DNA of 64,000 nt from CAKXIK01 sp050947015 (GCA_050947015.1 JBMNVT010000001.1:62001-126000); one strand, 5' to 3'; positions 52,001 through 60,934 are shown, numbered from the stretch's first letter. A program made the numbers and translations. Notes: a model not told the origin generated them from the sequence alone.

Positions 52001-52276
52001 GCCGATGTGCGTCAGGAGGATTTGGAACAGCCGGCGGTCATTCTTCGCTCACCGGGAGCGCCGGCACTGTGGTCAACTGCCTGCTGTATTGAGGCGAAGG
52101 CGCTGTTTCAGCTTGCCGTGCTGCTGCAGATGGCCGGGACTTTGCTGGGACTTGTGCTGGTGTTTGTGTTTTGTGCGGCGGGGAGTATTGCACGGATTGG
52201 CGCCGCCGAGATGATGATTTTTCAACTGTTTTGGACCTTGGCGGTTCTTGTGATTCCGTCGTTGAAACGTTTTTGA
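49094..52276 (+). CDS. pseudo-P1B-type ATPase membrane protein with large acidic N-terminal tail
   Basis: 1,060 residues. Residues 1-500 are low-complexity, Glu/Gln/Pro/Ser-rich and probably disordered. From about 500 there are eight membrane helices in the 4 + 2 + 2 order of P1B ATPases. The soluble part between helices 6 and 7 aligns by eye with a P-domain and N-domain (GRRVFVGSGELMAAHGI at 862; CGGDVAVLTTDSNLSAEMIA at about 929). The catalytic motifs are gone: RDEELFP (787) stands where DKTGTLT should be, TTDSN replaces TGDN, and no TGES or GDGxND is seen. It cannot form the phosphoenzyme, so it is likely a structural or regulatory protein. Single gene, 55 nt after rlmB. Confidence 0.7.
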   Translation: MMENSRDPRFLIEDVSEETNSPKKQSPTDEQSLSDEEKTETQNSQQKQGSSEVQNSAEAQDSSETQQSPEEESPLPTDFYRPTPGQSEYSYLFGEQEEIDPYDYVMEKVQNRKKTRLPQQEQQEPSEPGAEKATERKPAKPRPTVERDLSLEKPAGEEKKSLRESFSELLRWVTGGLRAGGETVPTEKSEKQENEKTEEQAEDGQKPPEDTPGQQSDDSATDLFAAASQHQWQEASVTDIPEEEDGAKRPAPQHEQNDADSAPEKKMPERDTPPEEDPKEASVRDVLTGEAALKETVDAEMPPDRKEPSEETPGTEAPAEEKTPLRQVQVLPVAEPAMRPRRVPDADSVPAGQTERRALCVELDVDRLFCGEELPEIRVGADGEELYELKLEYAARAGKVQAVPKRTSAPRLRFPFLNRKQSRTEEPRAEAEKTRNQEIVHHKSDRQQEKRPDAEIGRRNHSVRREPTTKSGEDGKSGKSDSAEEHTAPPDSTKAFRQRLSKESKITLFRLLAVGAIGIFLTVPAVCARADVPLAAWISPRQSPRIFSLINFVGIGVCLLLCRSVVTVGLLSFFKGQKSAGADGAFSIAAIACALQALVGIIRPDAVAAGDVWLYAPVGALGLCGNLLGKLCMLLRTRENYAELCAMPESFALARLEEESRVQKMVDADVPARLTIGAVSAMPEKGFLRGALEADLGERSTERIFAFGFFGALAAALISFFATPSSRYDAALASYTAVCCLCAPFTATLSVNLPLKRACRAFRGSGAVAVGWRAADLFGETGCVVLRDEELFPADAVVLSGIKTLSGGRIDDVILDAAALLREAGGPMRTVFYRVIRGQTGILPRAEQVAAEQGGFSGWVQGRRVFVGSGELMAAHGITPPSSDYEAKNCPEGTIPVYLARGGELCALFTVEYHADPVLCGALQRLVRCGGDVAVLTTDSNLSAEMIAEKFSVPESSVTIVPDVQELHAADVRQEDLEQPAVILRSPGAPALWSTACCIEAKALFQLAVLLQMAGTLLGLVLVFVFCAAGSIARIGAAEMMIFQLFWTLAVLVIPSLKRF

Positions 52277-52444
52277 CATTGCGGCGGTATCCCCGGTGAA
52301 AACGAAGATGCCGCCGTTTTTTGGGAAGTGCTCCTCAAAATGATGCAGGTGCGAAAAAAGCAACTATTTTTTCATGTGCTGCGGTAATTGCTTTGGTAAT
52401 TTGCCGACAAGCTATAAAAATTTTCAAAAAGGCCGTTTGCGGTG

Positions 52445-52473
52445 TTGACTAACGGCAAAGATTTATGTATAAT
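52445..52473 (+). promoter_or_regulatory. promoter of tRNA-Thr
   Basis: TTGACT (52445-52450) and TATAAT (52468-52473) are 17 bp apart, 23 nt before the mature tRNA. Confidence 0.75.
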
Positions 52474-52496
52474 AATTGAGCTGATTCGTTCAGTAT

Positions 52497-52572
52497 GCTA
52501 CTGTGGCTCAGCTGGTAGAGCAGCTCACTCGTAATGAGCAGGTCGTCCGTTCGAATCGGATCAGTAGCTCCA
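52497..52572 (+). tRNA. tRNA-Thr(CGT)
   Basis: 76 nt with encoded CCA. Acceptor GCTACTG/CAGTAGC, D loop with AGCTGGTAGA, anticodon loop CTCGTAA (anticodon CGT) and T arm with TTCGAAT. Reads ACG codons. Confidence 0.97.
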
Positions 52573-52577
52573 AAAAA

Positions 52578-52608
52578 GCCCCGAAACCTTCGGTTCCGGG
52601 GCTTTTTT
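52578..52608. terminator. bidirectional terminator after tRNA-Thr and AraC-sensor operon
   Basis: GCCCCGAAACC pairs with GGTTCCGGGGC around a TTC loop, flanked by AAAAAA and TTTTTT. Confidence 0.85.
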
Positions 52609-52625
52609 GTGCAGTGCAGAATCGG

Positions 52626-54932
52626 CTACAGCTGGGCAGGCTCTTCCGGTGCATCATCCCGAAACTGCGCCGGAGTGATTTTTTCATATTTTTTGAAGAC
52701 ACGAATCAGGGAACGAACATCCTGATACCCCACCATTGCTGCAACATCCTTAACACGGTTGCTCTTCAGCAAGAGCTTTGCGTTTTTTAAACGTGTCATG
52801 TGAATATAATCCGCGGTGCTGTGACCGGTTTTCTTTTTAAAAACCTGCGCCAGATAACTTGCGGAAACGTCGTTATTGTCCGCAATCATGGTGACGGAAA
52901 GGTTCATATCAGAATAATGCTGATCGATATAATTTTTTACGCGTTCGATCAGGAAATCGCCGCGGTTGCAGGACGACTGCGGACTGCCATAAATATCCGC
53001 AAGAATTTGTCTGGCGGCGGAGCGCAGCTGTACGGCGTTCTTTGCGTCGATTACCTGGTGGGAAAGGCTCATCCAGGCCGGCGATTCCTCCTTTGTATGC
53101 GTGGCGGCCTCTGCCATGACGACAATTAACAGGTTGCCAAGGTAGCCGCAGGCAAAACGGGCACAGGACACGTTCGGGCTGCAGCAAAAGGTGATCAGTC
53201 GATCCAGCGCTTGGGAAGAAGCCTCCGGATTCTGTGCGCGCATTTCAGACACAAAAATTGCTCCAATCCGGTACAGCTCTTCGATTTGATCAAAATGGAA
53301 CGTAAAATTCTTTTCTTCGTAAAAGATGCTGCCAGAAGAAGCCGAATGACCGTATTCCAAAGTTTGCTCCGCCTCGTGATAAGCGGTTGCAAGGCTTTGC
53401 AGATCGTCGTGCAGCAGGCTGCAGCCAAAAAGAGTTCGCGGATATTTGCGGTTGAACGCGTCGGCAATTTCACCGACGTATAGATGAATCGCTTTTTGAT
53501 CCAATTGGTTTTGGCTTTCAAAGATTAGCAGAACGGCAAATCTGCTGCACGACAGCCGGATAAAAACGAAATCGCTTCCCTCGGGCATTTTTGCTTCCTT
53601 GATTTGCGCAATGTACTTTTCCCTGTCGCTCATCGATTCCGTGCAATCGACGCAATCAAATAAAAGGACGCAAAACCGGTCGTCATCAAACACAAAACCA
53701 TTGGCGATCAGCTCGCTTTCCTGTTGTTCGGCTGAAATTTCTCCGCGCAGCGCCTGCGCCAAAATAGCCTGCTTCAGCTGTATTTCCTGTTTGGCAAGCC
53801 GGGCCTCTGCCTGCGAACTGAATTCCTGCAGACTGCGGATCTGCAGAATGATCGAACCGATTTCTCCGTCTTTTTTCGATTCGTATTCGGCGCTTTTCCG
53901 TTTTGCTTCGGGGCGGAACAGTTCCTCCAGCATTTGAACCGGATGGTAGTTGCGTTTGGAAAAATAATAGGAAAGAAGATTTCCGATCAGCAGGCTGAAG
54001 ACAATACAGATGATATACAAAAAGACATAAGTCCGCATGGAACCGTCGATCAGATCGCTTTCAAACACATAAACATAGCTCCAGCTGGTCGGGTTTTCCG
54101 ACGCTGCAATGCTCAGCGCCATCATGTTGGTTCCAGTGTCCGTTTTTGTCCGCACGACGCCGCCGCCGGTGATTTCGTCATAGGTCAGCGATGCGGGGTA
54201 GGTAATATTGTGATTGAGCGGCAGAACATTGTCCTGGTTAACCAGATAAAAACCGCCGTCGGCGTTGTGCAGAGATGAGGTCAGAATATTCTGCAGCGCA
54301 TCCGTATTGATCACGATAAAGATTGCGTCGCCGCTGCCGGCAGTTTCGGAGGAAACAGGGAAAATGTATGTCAGAAATGTTGAGGTAATTCCAAAACGGT
54401 TAGTGCGCGTGTCTAATTGGTAATGGCGGGACGGATAATCCGAAAGAGCCTTGGAATAATCCCGGATCAGTTTCAGCTCCTCTGAATTTATCGTATCGGT
54501 ACTCTCCGTTGTCTGGTACAGATAACCCTCGCTCAGCAGCGTGCGCGACTGGCCGATATAAAGATAAATGGCCTGAATAAAGGACTGGTTGGAACGAAGA
54601 AGCTTCAGCTTTTGCTGCAGCAGATAAAACTTATACACATCCTGATTTGTGATTTCACTGCCGGTGCGCTTGATGGCGTTGACCTCGCTTAATACCGAAA
54701 CGTTTACCGCCAGATTCTCCACATCCTTCAGGCGTTGGTCAAATATCTGGGAAAACTGCCACAGAGTTGCTTCCCGGCTGTCGTAAATATCCTGATTTGC
54801 CTTTTGGACAAAATTCCCGAATATAGCGGTAAAAAACGCCAGAGGCAACACCAGTATTAAAAGATAAGACAGAAACCAGCCGAGAAACAGGCGGCTGTGA
54901 AAGGCTTTTTTAACGTTTTTGTCAGATTTCAA
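52626..54932 (-). CDS. AraC-family regulator with extracellular sensor domain
   Basis: 768 residues from TTG 54932, which has AAAGGAGAG seven nt upstream. Two membrane helices (about 15-38 and 298-322) enclose a 260-residue extracytoplasmic Cache-like sensor. A cytoplasmic linker with helices follows, and the C terminus (667-762) is a double HTH of AraC type (LSVTMIADNNDVSASYLAQV; VAAMVGYQDVRSLIRVFKKY). It senses an external ligand and regulates in one polypeptide, a fusion of the roles usually divided between YesM and YesN. It should control the upstream LplABC-type operon. Confidence 0.85.
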   Translation of the reverse strand: MKSDKNVKKAFHSRLFLGWFLSYLLILVLPLAFFTAIFGNFVQKANQDIYDSREATLWQFSQIFDQRLKDVENLAVNVSVLSEVNAIKRTGSEITNQDVYKFYLLQQKLKLLRSNQSFIQAIYLYIGQSRTLLSEGYLYQTTESTDTINSEELKLIRDYSKALSDYPSRHYQLDTRTNRFGITSTFLTYIFPVSSETAGSGDAIFIVINTDALQNILTSSLHNADGGFYLVNQDNVLPLNHNITYPASLTYDEITGGGVVRTKTDTGTNMMALSIAASENPTSWSYVYVFESDLIDGSMRTYVFLYIICIVFSLLIGNLLSYYFSKRNYHPVQMLEELFRPEAKRKSAEYESKKDGEIGSIILQIRSLQEFSSQAEARLAKQEIQLKQAILAQALRGEISAEQQESELIANGFVFDDDRFCVLLFDCVDCTESMSDREKYIAQIKEAKMPEGSDFVFIRLSCSRFAVLLIFESQNQLDQKAIHLYVGEIADAFNRKYPRTLFGCSLLHDDLQSLATAYHEAEQTLEYGHSASSGSIFYEEKNFTFHFDQIEELYRIGAIFVSEMRAQNPEASSQALDRLITFCCSPNVSCARFACGYLGNLLIVVMAEAATHTKEESPAWMSLSHQVIDAKNAVQLRSAARQILADIYGSPQSSCNRGDFLIERVKNYIDQHYSDMNLSVTMIADNNDVSASYLAQVFKKKTGHSTADYIHMTRLKNAKLLLKSNRVKDVAAMVGYQDVRSLIRVFKKYEKITPAQFRDDAPEEPAQL

Positions 54933-55052
54933 GCTTAAGCTCTCCTTTGCAGAATAAAGGCGCCGGCGCTTTACGTCGCCGCCCTTTGACACAAACCCCA
55001 ATAGTATACCATAACCGAGGCAATTTGGGTGGTTATTCAGCAAATAAAATTT

Positions 55053-56072
55053 TTACTGCGGTGCAGCCATTTTTCTGCGGATGAAAAAAGATTTCTTCCG
55101 GAGCCGGGAACACACCAGGCCAAGCAAAATTCCGCTGAACAGAATCAGCACGAGGATGATCACCCCATTCAGCAGCGGAGAGGGTGTGAGCTGCTGCAGG
55201 TTCAGTGTACCCTGCACATAAATCTGATGCGCAATATAGATATCAAAGGCATACCGGTCGCTCAGCCGCAGCAGCACTGGAACGCGTGCAAAGCGAACGC
55301 CGCGCAGAGCTGTGTGTAGCAGAAGAAAAATGGAAATGCCAAGAAGAACGTGAGCATAATTGCAGAAACGGTAATAATAATCCGTAAAAATCCCCTGCGG
55401 CACAAACAAGCCGAAAACATCAACGCCGATTTGAACGGCGTTGAAGATCAGAGCCAGGGCAGTGATGGAAGCCGTTGCCGTGCCGGGCAGTCTGCCGGAG
55501 CGCTTTTTCAGGGCACCCAGAAAATATGCCGCTGCATAACAATTGATCCACGCAGGATTAAAATAGGGAAGAAAGGTGTCGAACAGAAGTTCCAATAGCA
55601 GCATCAGGCTGACTACCAATGCCGGCTTTGCCGCGCCGCGAAGTTTTTGCATGCGCAGTCTGAGCCGATTGAGCAGCGGAGTCATCAGGTAACAAAGAAG
55701 AATGTAGGGGATAAACCAAAGGTGATCGATCCCGGAAAGCGTTACGTTGCAAAGCAAAAGGTTTAGCAGCGTCTGCACGGAAAGAAGCTCTGGACGCAGA
55801 ATTCCGTACGGGATCAAACAGAACAAAATGTAAACGTAATAATCCAGAAGAATTTTCTTAAAGTTCCGGGCAACAAATGCAAATCCGTCGGGAATTTCCT
55901 TTTGTCCGTACAAAAAACCTGAGATGCAGAAAAAAATCTGTACGCCGACATTAAACCACCAGGCAAGCGCGCTGCCATAATACTGCATAAAGTGGCAGGC
56001 AATAATCATGCACATGGCAAACAGACGGGATCCCCCCGCCGCAAGGTCATAGGAATCTGTTTTTGTCGTCAT
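55053..56072 (-). CDS. acyltransferase-3 family membrane protein
   Basis: 339 residues from ATG 56072 (GAAGGGAAAG upstream). Ten membrane helices, the Arg and His of the family in GGSRLFAMCMIIACHFMQ, and the FFCISGFLYG block. Such enzymes transfer acyl groups (often acetyl) to sugars or wall polymers. It lies between the second permease and the AraC sensor. Confidence 0.85.
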   Translation of the reverse strand: MTTKTDSYDLAAGGSRLFAMCMIIACHFMQYYGSALAWWFNVGVQIFFCISGFLYGQKEIPDGFAFVARNFKKILLDYYVYILFCLIPYGILRPELLSVQTLLNLLLCNVTLSGIDHLWFIPYILLCYLMTPLLNRLRLRMQKLRGAAKPALVVSLMLLLELLFDTFLPYFNPAWINCYAAAYFLGALKKRSGRLPGTATASITALALIFNAVQIGVDVFGLFVPQGIFTDYYYRFCNYAHVLLGISIFLLLHTALRGVRFARVPVLLRLSDRYAFDIYIAHQIYVQGTLNLQQLTPSPLLNGVIILVLILFSGILLGLVCSRLRKKSFFIRRKMAAPQ

Positions 56073-56156
56073 GCTTTTTCTTTCCCTTCTTTCCTGTTTC
56101 AAAAAAGGCCCGGAGCGGCTGGTAGGCTTCTCCGGGTTTTGGGCGCTATCTTAGGG

Positions 56157-57044
56157 CTATTCTTTAATGGAGCCAATCATGACTCCTTTGACAAAGTATT
56201 TTTGCAGGAACGGGTAGATGCATACGATTGGCAGCGTCGCTACCACAATGATACAGTATTTCACAAGCTTTCGGTAATATTGTTCCTGCGAGGCGCTCAG
56301 CTCCCGCACAGGCACCACTTTGGATACGTCGTTGTTGATCAGGATCTCGCGCAGAATCAGCTGCAGCGGAAACAGTGAACGGTCGCGCAGAAAGAGTACC
56401 GAAGGAAACCAGGAGTTCCAGAATGAAACGGCGACAAACAGCGTAATCACCGCGAGCACCGCCTTGGAGAGCGGCATGATAATCCGGAACAGAATGGTGA
56501 AATCGTTGGCTCCGTCAATGCGGGCGGATTCTTCCAGGCTGACGGGCACCTGTTGGAACGAGGTGCGCATGATAATGATGTTATAGGTGGAAACCGCGTA
56601 CGGAATCAGCTGCGAAAGGCGGGTGTCGGTCATGCCGAGGCCGTCCACCACCAGAAAAAACGGTACGATTCCGCCGCCGAAGAACATGGTGAAGGTGATC
56701 AGCTTCATAAAAAACTTGTTGAGCATCGGTCCCTTCCGCGAAAGAACGTAAGCGGCGACGGAGGTCATCAGCAGATTGAGCAGAGTCCCCATGACAACAT
56801 AAAAGATGGTGTTGAAATAGCTGGGGATCAGGTTTGGGTTCCGGAACACAAGGTCGTAACCGTTCAGGCTGAAGCCGTGGGGGTACAGAACAAGGCCGCG
56901 GTTTTGGGAAAGAAACGTCGGAGAAGAAACCGACGCGAACAAAACGTGCGTAAAGGGAATCAGGCAGCAAAGCGCCAGAAAAATCAGAAAAATAACGTTT
57001 GCGATGCGGAACAGCATTCTGGAAAAGGATCTGCGTTCAATCAT
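56157..57044 (-). CDS. carbohydrate ABC transporter permease (LplC/YtcP type)
   Basis: 295 residues, six helices, EAA loop EESARIDGANDFTILFRIIM. The C terminus (YPFLQKYFVKGVMIGSIKE) is diagnostic for the YtcP/LplC group that imports complex oligosaccharides or uronides. It pairs with the permease at 57058-58002. Confidence 0.9.
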   Translation of the reverse strand: MIERRSFSRMLFRIANVIFLIFLALCCLIPFTHVLFASVSSPTFLSQNRGLVLYPHGFSLNGYDLVFRNPNLIPSYFNTIFYVVMGTLLNLLMTSVAAYVLSRKGPMLNKFFMKLITFTMFFGGGIVPFFLVVDGLGMTDTRLSQLIPYAVSTYNIIIMRTSFQQVPVSLEESARIDGANDFTILFRIIMPLSKAVLAVITLFVAVSFWNSWFPSVLFLRDRSLFPLQLILREILINNDVSKVVPVRELSASQEQYYRKLVKYCIIVVATLPIVCIYPFLQKYFVKGVMIGSIKE

Positions 57045-57057
57045 TTTCTTTCCCCCC

Positions 57058-58002
57058 TTACCACAAGCTGGTTTCCGACACTTTTCTGCTGATCGTATTG
57101 GCCACCAGCAGGAAAATCATATTGATTACGGAATTAAAAAGCCCGACCGCAGAAGCGTAGCCATAATTGGCTTCGACCAGTCCCTTGCGGTAAACGAAGG
57201 TGGAGATCACGTCCGCTTTGTCGTAAATCTGCGAGTTGTAAATCAGAAGTATTTTTTCATATCCGACGGAAAGCAGACTGCCCATGCGCAGGATCAGCAA
57301 AATGATAATGGTGGAAGCAATGCCCGGAATCGTGACGTGAAGCGTTTGCTTCCAGCGGCCGGCTCCGTCGATAGTGGCTGCCTCGTAAAGCTCGGAATTG
57401 ATGCCGCTGATTGCGCCAAGGTAAATAATGCTGCCGTAGCCAATATTCTGCCAGATGTTTGAAATGACGTAAACTGCGTCAAATTTCGAAGAATCCATCA
57501 ACAGGTTGCTGGCGGTGCCGCCGAAAAAAACAATAATATTGTTAATCAGGCCTTCCTTGGCGGTAAAATCGACAATCAGGCCGGCCACAACAACGGCGGA
57601 AATGAAATACGGCAGGTAGGTGACAGTTTGAATGGTTTTCTTAAACCAGGATCGTGAAACTTCATTGAGCAGCAGCGCAAAAATGATGGAGGACGGGAAG
57701 TTAAACAAAAGATCCTCCAAACTCAGGCGTAACGTGTTCCACGTAATCTGCCCGAAATAATAGCTGCCAAAGAAATCCTTAAAATTTTTCAGCCCGACCC
57801 AGGTGCTTCCCAAAACGCCTTTTGCGGGACTGTAACGTTCGAAGGCAATTAAAACGCCGTACATTGGAAAATAGCAAAAGATAATGTAATATGCGAGAAT
57901 TGGAATAAACATCAGGTAAAGCGCCCAATAGCGGTTAAAATCCAGCTTCAGGCGCGTGCTGAAACGGGATTTTCCTTTTACTTGAAGAGCTGCAGAAGCC
58001 AC
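57058..58002 (-). CDS. carbohydrate ABC transporter permease (LplB type)
   Basis: 314 residues, six helices, EAA loop YEAATIDGAGRWKQTLHVTI, and the LplB-type ending LVEANYGYASAVGLFNSVIN. Partner of the LplC-type permease. No ATPase gene is present in the operon; these systems use a shared MsmX-type ATPase. Confidence 0.9.
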   Translation of the reverse strand: MASAALQVKGKSRFSTRLKLDFNRYWALYLMFIPILAYYIIFCYFPMYGVLIAFERYSPAKGVLGSTWVGLKNFKDFFGSYYFGQITWNTLRLSLEDLLFNFPSSIIFALLLNEVSRSWFKKTIQTVTYLPYFISAVVVAGLIVDFTAKEGLINNIIVFFGGTASNLLMDSSKFDAVYVISNIWQNIGYGSIIYLGAISGINSELYEAATIDGAGRWKQTLHVTIPGIASTIIILLILRMGSLLSVGYEKILLIYNSQIYDKADVISTFVYRKGLVEANYGYASAVGLFNSVINMIFLLVANTISRKVSETSLW

Positions 58003-58145
58003 ACTTTGTTCCTCCCTTTAACCGGCGTGCCGACCGGTTGAAAATACCGGGCATTTAAAAAACCGGAGCCGCTCAATTCTCCGCGTGACAGCTTGAACGG
58101 CATCCGGATCTTACGGGTTCTCGTTGTTAAGTCTGCGGGCGGGAA

Positions 58146-59765
58146 TCAGCGCTTTTGATAACGGTCAAACGCAGCCTGCTTGTAGCCGACGGCTTCTTCG
58201 ATTCCCTGACTCTTCAATGTTTCGACAAACTTGTTCCAGTTTTCGTCATTCAGCTCCTGCTGACCGGTAATAAACGCAACGGTTTGCTGGTTGACATAGG
58301 TGGACACGTCGGAGTTGATAACGTTAAAGGCTTCGCCTTCTTCCGGCGTCATGGTAAGGGCGTTATTCGGCAGCACGGCCTCGCCGGTGGAGCTGTCCTC
58401 CCAGGTGTGGAGCATATCCCAGGCATCATCCGTGTAAGAGAACATTTCGCGGGACCACAGGCGCAGATACGGGCCTTTGCCCATCAGGTAATAATACTGC
58501 GCGTTGTAGAACTCGTAACCCTTCGGGTTTTTGTTTTCGGTAAAGAAATCGGTATATTGCGGTTCGCCGTTCACCATGTTGTAGCTTTCGCCCTCAATAC
58601 CGAAGTTGCAGAGCAGATAACCTTCCTCCGAGTATTTGTAATCCAGCCATTTTACGGCGATTTCCGGCGTTTTGCAGGAAGTGGTAATTGCAGTGTTGTT
58701 CTGCTGAACCGCATAGTTCGTCTCTTTAAAAGCGACCTTTTCACCGGAGTTCAGGGTCGGGTACGGGCCGGCAACAACCTTAAAGACGTCGGAGGAAACC
58801 GACTGGCTCTTCCAGGTGTTTGGCTGCCAGAAGTTTCCGACCCACATTCCTGCTTTATCGGTTGTGATGTCGTTGGTGGTGTCGGTTTTGGTCGGGAATT
58901 CCTGGTCGATCAGTCCTTCCGCATACCACTGCTTCATGGTTTCCAGATACTGACGGTAACCGTCTTCCATTGGGCCGAACTTAACGGTTCCGTTGTCGTT
59001 GTAATAGCTGTTACTGACGCCGTAGGCGCTCATCAGCATATAACCGGAGCCGTCGCAGCCGTTCTGCGGCAGGAGCAGCGGAGATTCTGCGCCGAGCTTT
59101 TCCTTAAATGCTTTCAGTACATTGTGAACTTCGTCTATTGTGGTCGGAACATCCATGCCGACCTTTGTGAGCCAGTCCTGACGGTACATCGGGCCGTAAT
59201 AAGCCTCCTGCACAGCCTTGTCGATCATGGAGAAGCACCAGAGGTTGCCGCTGTCGGTGACGGCCTGCTTGTGAACAGAAGGATCGGAAATTGCGTTGAG
59301 GTAATTCGGCGCATATTTTTCCATCAGCTCGTTCAGGCGCATATACACTCCATCATCGATAGCCTTATCCGGACCGCCCGGATAATCGACATAATACTCG
59401 TGCTGAATAATGTCGGGCAGATTTTTGGATGCAACCATTGTGGTAAAAGCGGAAGCGGTGTCGGTTGTCGGGGGGCAGGTAAATTCAATGTGAACACCGG
59501 TGCGTTTTTCGATTCTTTTGTAAATCTCCATGTCTCCGATGTTCTGTACCAATTCCGCTTCATTGGCCCACATGGGGTACCAGTAAGTCAAGGTTGCACC
59601 GTTCATGTCGATATCATCGGCGCCAGACTCGGCCGCCTTGGATTCGGTGCCGGACGCGGCGGACGACGTTGTCTGGCTGGTTCCGCAGCCGGTCATCGCA
59701 GCCGCAAGCATAATCGTCGCGATACACCACGCTATGATTCGCCTGAAGGGTTTGTTTGCTTTCAT
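58146..59765 (-). CDS. carbohydrate-binding lipoprotein (LplA/YtcQ type)
   Basis: 539 residues from ATG 59765 after AAAAGGAGG. Lipobox MTGC (Cys27), a Ser/Ala-rich linker, and a large type-I sugar-binding fold (LTYWYPMWANEAELVQNIGD; MYRQDWLTKVGMDVPTTIDE). First gene of the operon. The length is typical of LplA proteins. Substrate unknown, probably a plant or host glycan fragment. Confidence 0.9.
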   Translation of the reverse strand: MKANKPFRRIIAWCIATIMLAAAMTGCGTSQTTSSAASGTESKAAESGADDIDMNGATLTYWYPMWANEAELVQNIGDMEIYKRIEKRTGVHIEFTCPPTTDTASAFTTMVASKNLPDIIQHEYYVDYPGGPDKAIDDGVYMRLNELMEKYAPNYLNAISDPSVHKQAVTDSGNLWCFSMIDKAVQEAYYGPMYRQDWLTKVGMDVPTTIDEVHNVLKAFKEKLGAESPLLLPQNGCDGSGYMLMSAYGVSNSYYNDNGTVKFGPMEDGYRQYLETMKQWYAEGLIDQEFPTKTDTTNDITTDKAGMWVGNFWQPNTWKSQSVSSDVFKVVAGPYPTLNSGEKVAFKETNYAVQQNNTAITTSCKTPEIAVKWLDYKYSEEGYLLCNFGIEGESYNMVNGEPQYTDFFTENKNPKGYEFYNAQYYYLMGKGPYLRLWSREMFSYTDDAWDMLHTWEDSSTGEAVLPNNALTMTPEEGEAFNVINSDVSTYVNQQTVAFITGQQELNDENWNKFVETLKSQGIEEAVGYKQAAFDRYQKR

Positions 59766-59868
59766 TTGTGAATTCCTCCTTTTAATTCTCCGTGTTACTG
59801 GCCGTGCAAATAAAATATACGGTTGAAATGTGCTATTTGCATGAAAAGAACCGGAGCTTTCGCTTTTT

Positions 59869-59897
59869 ATTATAGTTATTGTTATAAGAAGTGTAAA
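59869..59897 (-). promoter_or_regulatory. promoter of the LplABC-type operon
   Basis: On the minus strand TTTACA (59897-59892) and TATAAT (59874-59869) are 17 bp apart, with a leader of about 97 nt. Confidence 0.7.
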
Positions 59898-60065
59898 TTG
59901 CAAATATTTTAGCGGCAATTTAACCAAAAACCGTGTATTCATCACATTTTTACTGTTTTACTATTTTTCTAATAGCAATTATTTTATTGCTATTAGAATA
60001 TTATGCCGAAAAATTTTTGACGCTTTTCATGAGTCAATCGCGCCGTGTGCCCCGGCCAACACCAC

Positions 60066-60104
60066 AAAAGGCTTCAGAAAGCAAAAAACTTTCCGAAGCC
60101 TTTT
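60066..60104. terminator. terminator between MerR gene and Lpl operon
   Basis: AAAAGGCTTC (60066-60075) pairs with GAAGCCTTTT (60095-60104), with an inner GAAAG/CTTTC stem. It ends the merR-like gene on the minus strand. Confidence 0.75.
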
Positions 60105-60131
60105 GGAAAACAGCAGGGAAGATGTTGCGGT

Positions 60132-60614
60132 TCAGGCAATTTGGGAAGACCCCTTCTGTTCTTTCTGTGTATACAACCCGCTTTCTTCACGCAGGCGGAG
60201 AATTTCGGGCGGGAGTTCTTCCGGGCGCATGTTTTTTGGAACTTCTTCGCTGCCCGCCTGAACAGCGGTATCGTAAAACCAGCATTTGTAGGAAACGGCG
60301 TTCAGCGTCTTCTGCAGCTTTGCCATTTGCTCCTCAACGGCCTTTTTTCGGTTGTAAAACAGATTGCGGCGCTGCTCCAGTGTGGAATCGCCCTCCATAT
60401 ACCAATCGATATACTGTTTGATTTCTTTAATGGAAAGACCGCTCGCCTTCAGGCATTCAATCAGCCGAAGCCAGCCAAAATCGTTTTCTTTGAACATCCG
60501 GATTCCACCGGAACTGCGTTCCACCATGGGAAGCAGACCTTCCTTGTCATAATAGCGAAGCGTGTAGGTGCTCAACCCGGTTCTTTCGGCGGCTTCTCCG
60601 ATGGAATAAAGCAT
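60132..60614 (-). CDS. MerR-family regulator
   Basis: 160 residues. Winged HTH at the N terminus (YSIGEAAERTGLSTYTLRYY, then DKEGLLPMVERSSGGIRMF), a long dimer coiled coil and a C-terminal part with two Trp/Tyr-rich turns (KCWFYDTAVQ). This is the TipA/BmrR-like group that responds to small organic ligands. Its target is not clear; the Lpl operon and hydF are neighbours. Confidence 0.85.
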   Translation of the reverse strand: MLYSIGEAAERTGLSTYTLRYYDKEGLLPMVERSSGGIRMFKENDFGWLRLIECLKASGLSIKEIKQYIDWYMEGDSTLEQRRNLFYNRKKAVEEQMAKLQKTLNAVSYKCWFYDTAVQAGSEEVPKNMRPEELPPEILRLREESGLYTQKEQKGSSQIA

Positions 60615-60724
60615 CGTTCAATCATTTCCTTTTCTATAAAAATCAAATATATTTCGATGACCGAAGCCTTTGTTTTACAGGTATCTCCCGTTAACTCCGG
60701 ACAGTGCCCTTTCACCCGAAGGCT

Positions 60725-60753
60725 ATCATAACGCAAAGCGCAGGGACTGTCAA
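60725..60753 (-). promoter_or_regulatory. promoter of merR-like gene
   Basis: On the minus strand TTGACA (60753-60748) and TATGAT (60730-60725) are 17 bp apart, not the 19 bp of MerR-activated promoters. Confidence 0.65.
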
Positions 60754-60852
60754 GAATCGGGGTGGAAGGTGCAAAGGGGAAAAATGTGGGTCAAACAGCG
60801 CCGCGCAGTAAAGGCGACGCACAGCAAAATAACGCAATCTTCTGTGTTTTTC

Positions 60853-60881
60853 TTGACAATGCTTTCAGTGTGTGATAAGTT
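60853..60881 (+). promoter_or_regulatory. promoter of hydF
   Basis: TTGACA (60853-60858) and TAAGTT (60876-60881) are 17 bp apart. GGGGGATTGG follows before the ATG. Confidence 0.5.
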
Positions 60882-60934
60882 TGAAAAATAATTAAGCTGT
60901 TTTTAAGATCAGCCTGAAGCGGGGGATTGGAAAA

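Noticed and set aside
52497..52572. tRNA-Thr as attachment site of the phage island
   Set aside because: It lies 18 kb from the island and no partial tRNA repeat was seen near 22 or 34.8 kb.
58155..59771. A 538-codon open frame antisense to the binding-protein gene
   Set aside because: Mirror of a well-conserved LplA-type coding region; its open state reflects codon bias.
60725..60753. MerR-activated promoter with 19-bp spacer
   Set aside because: The spacer is 17 bp, as in ordinary sigma-A promoters.
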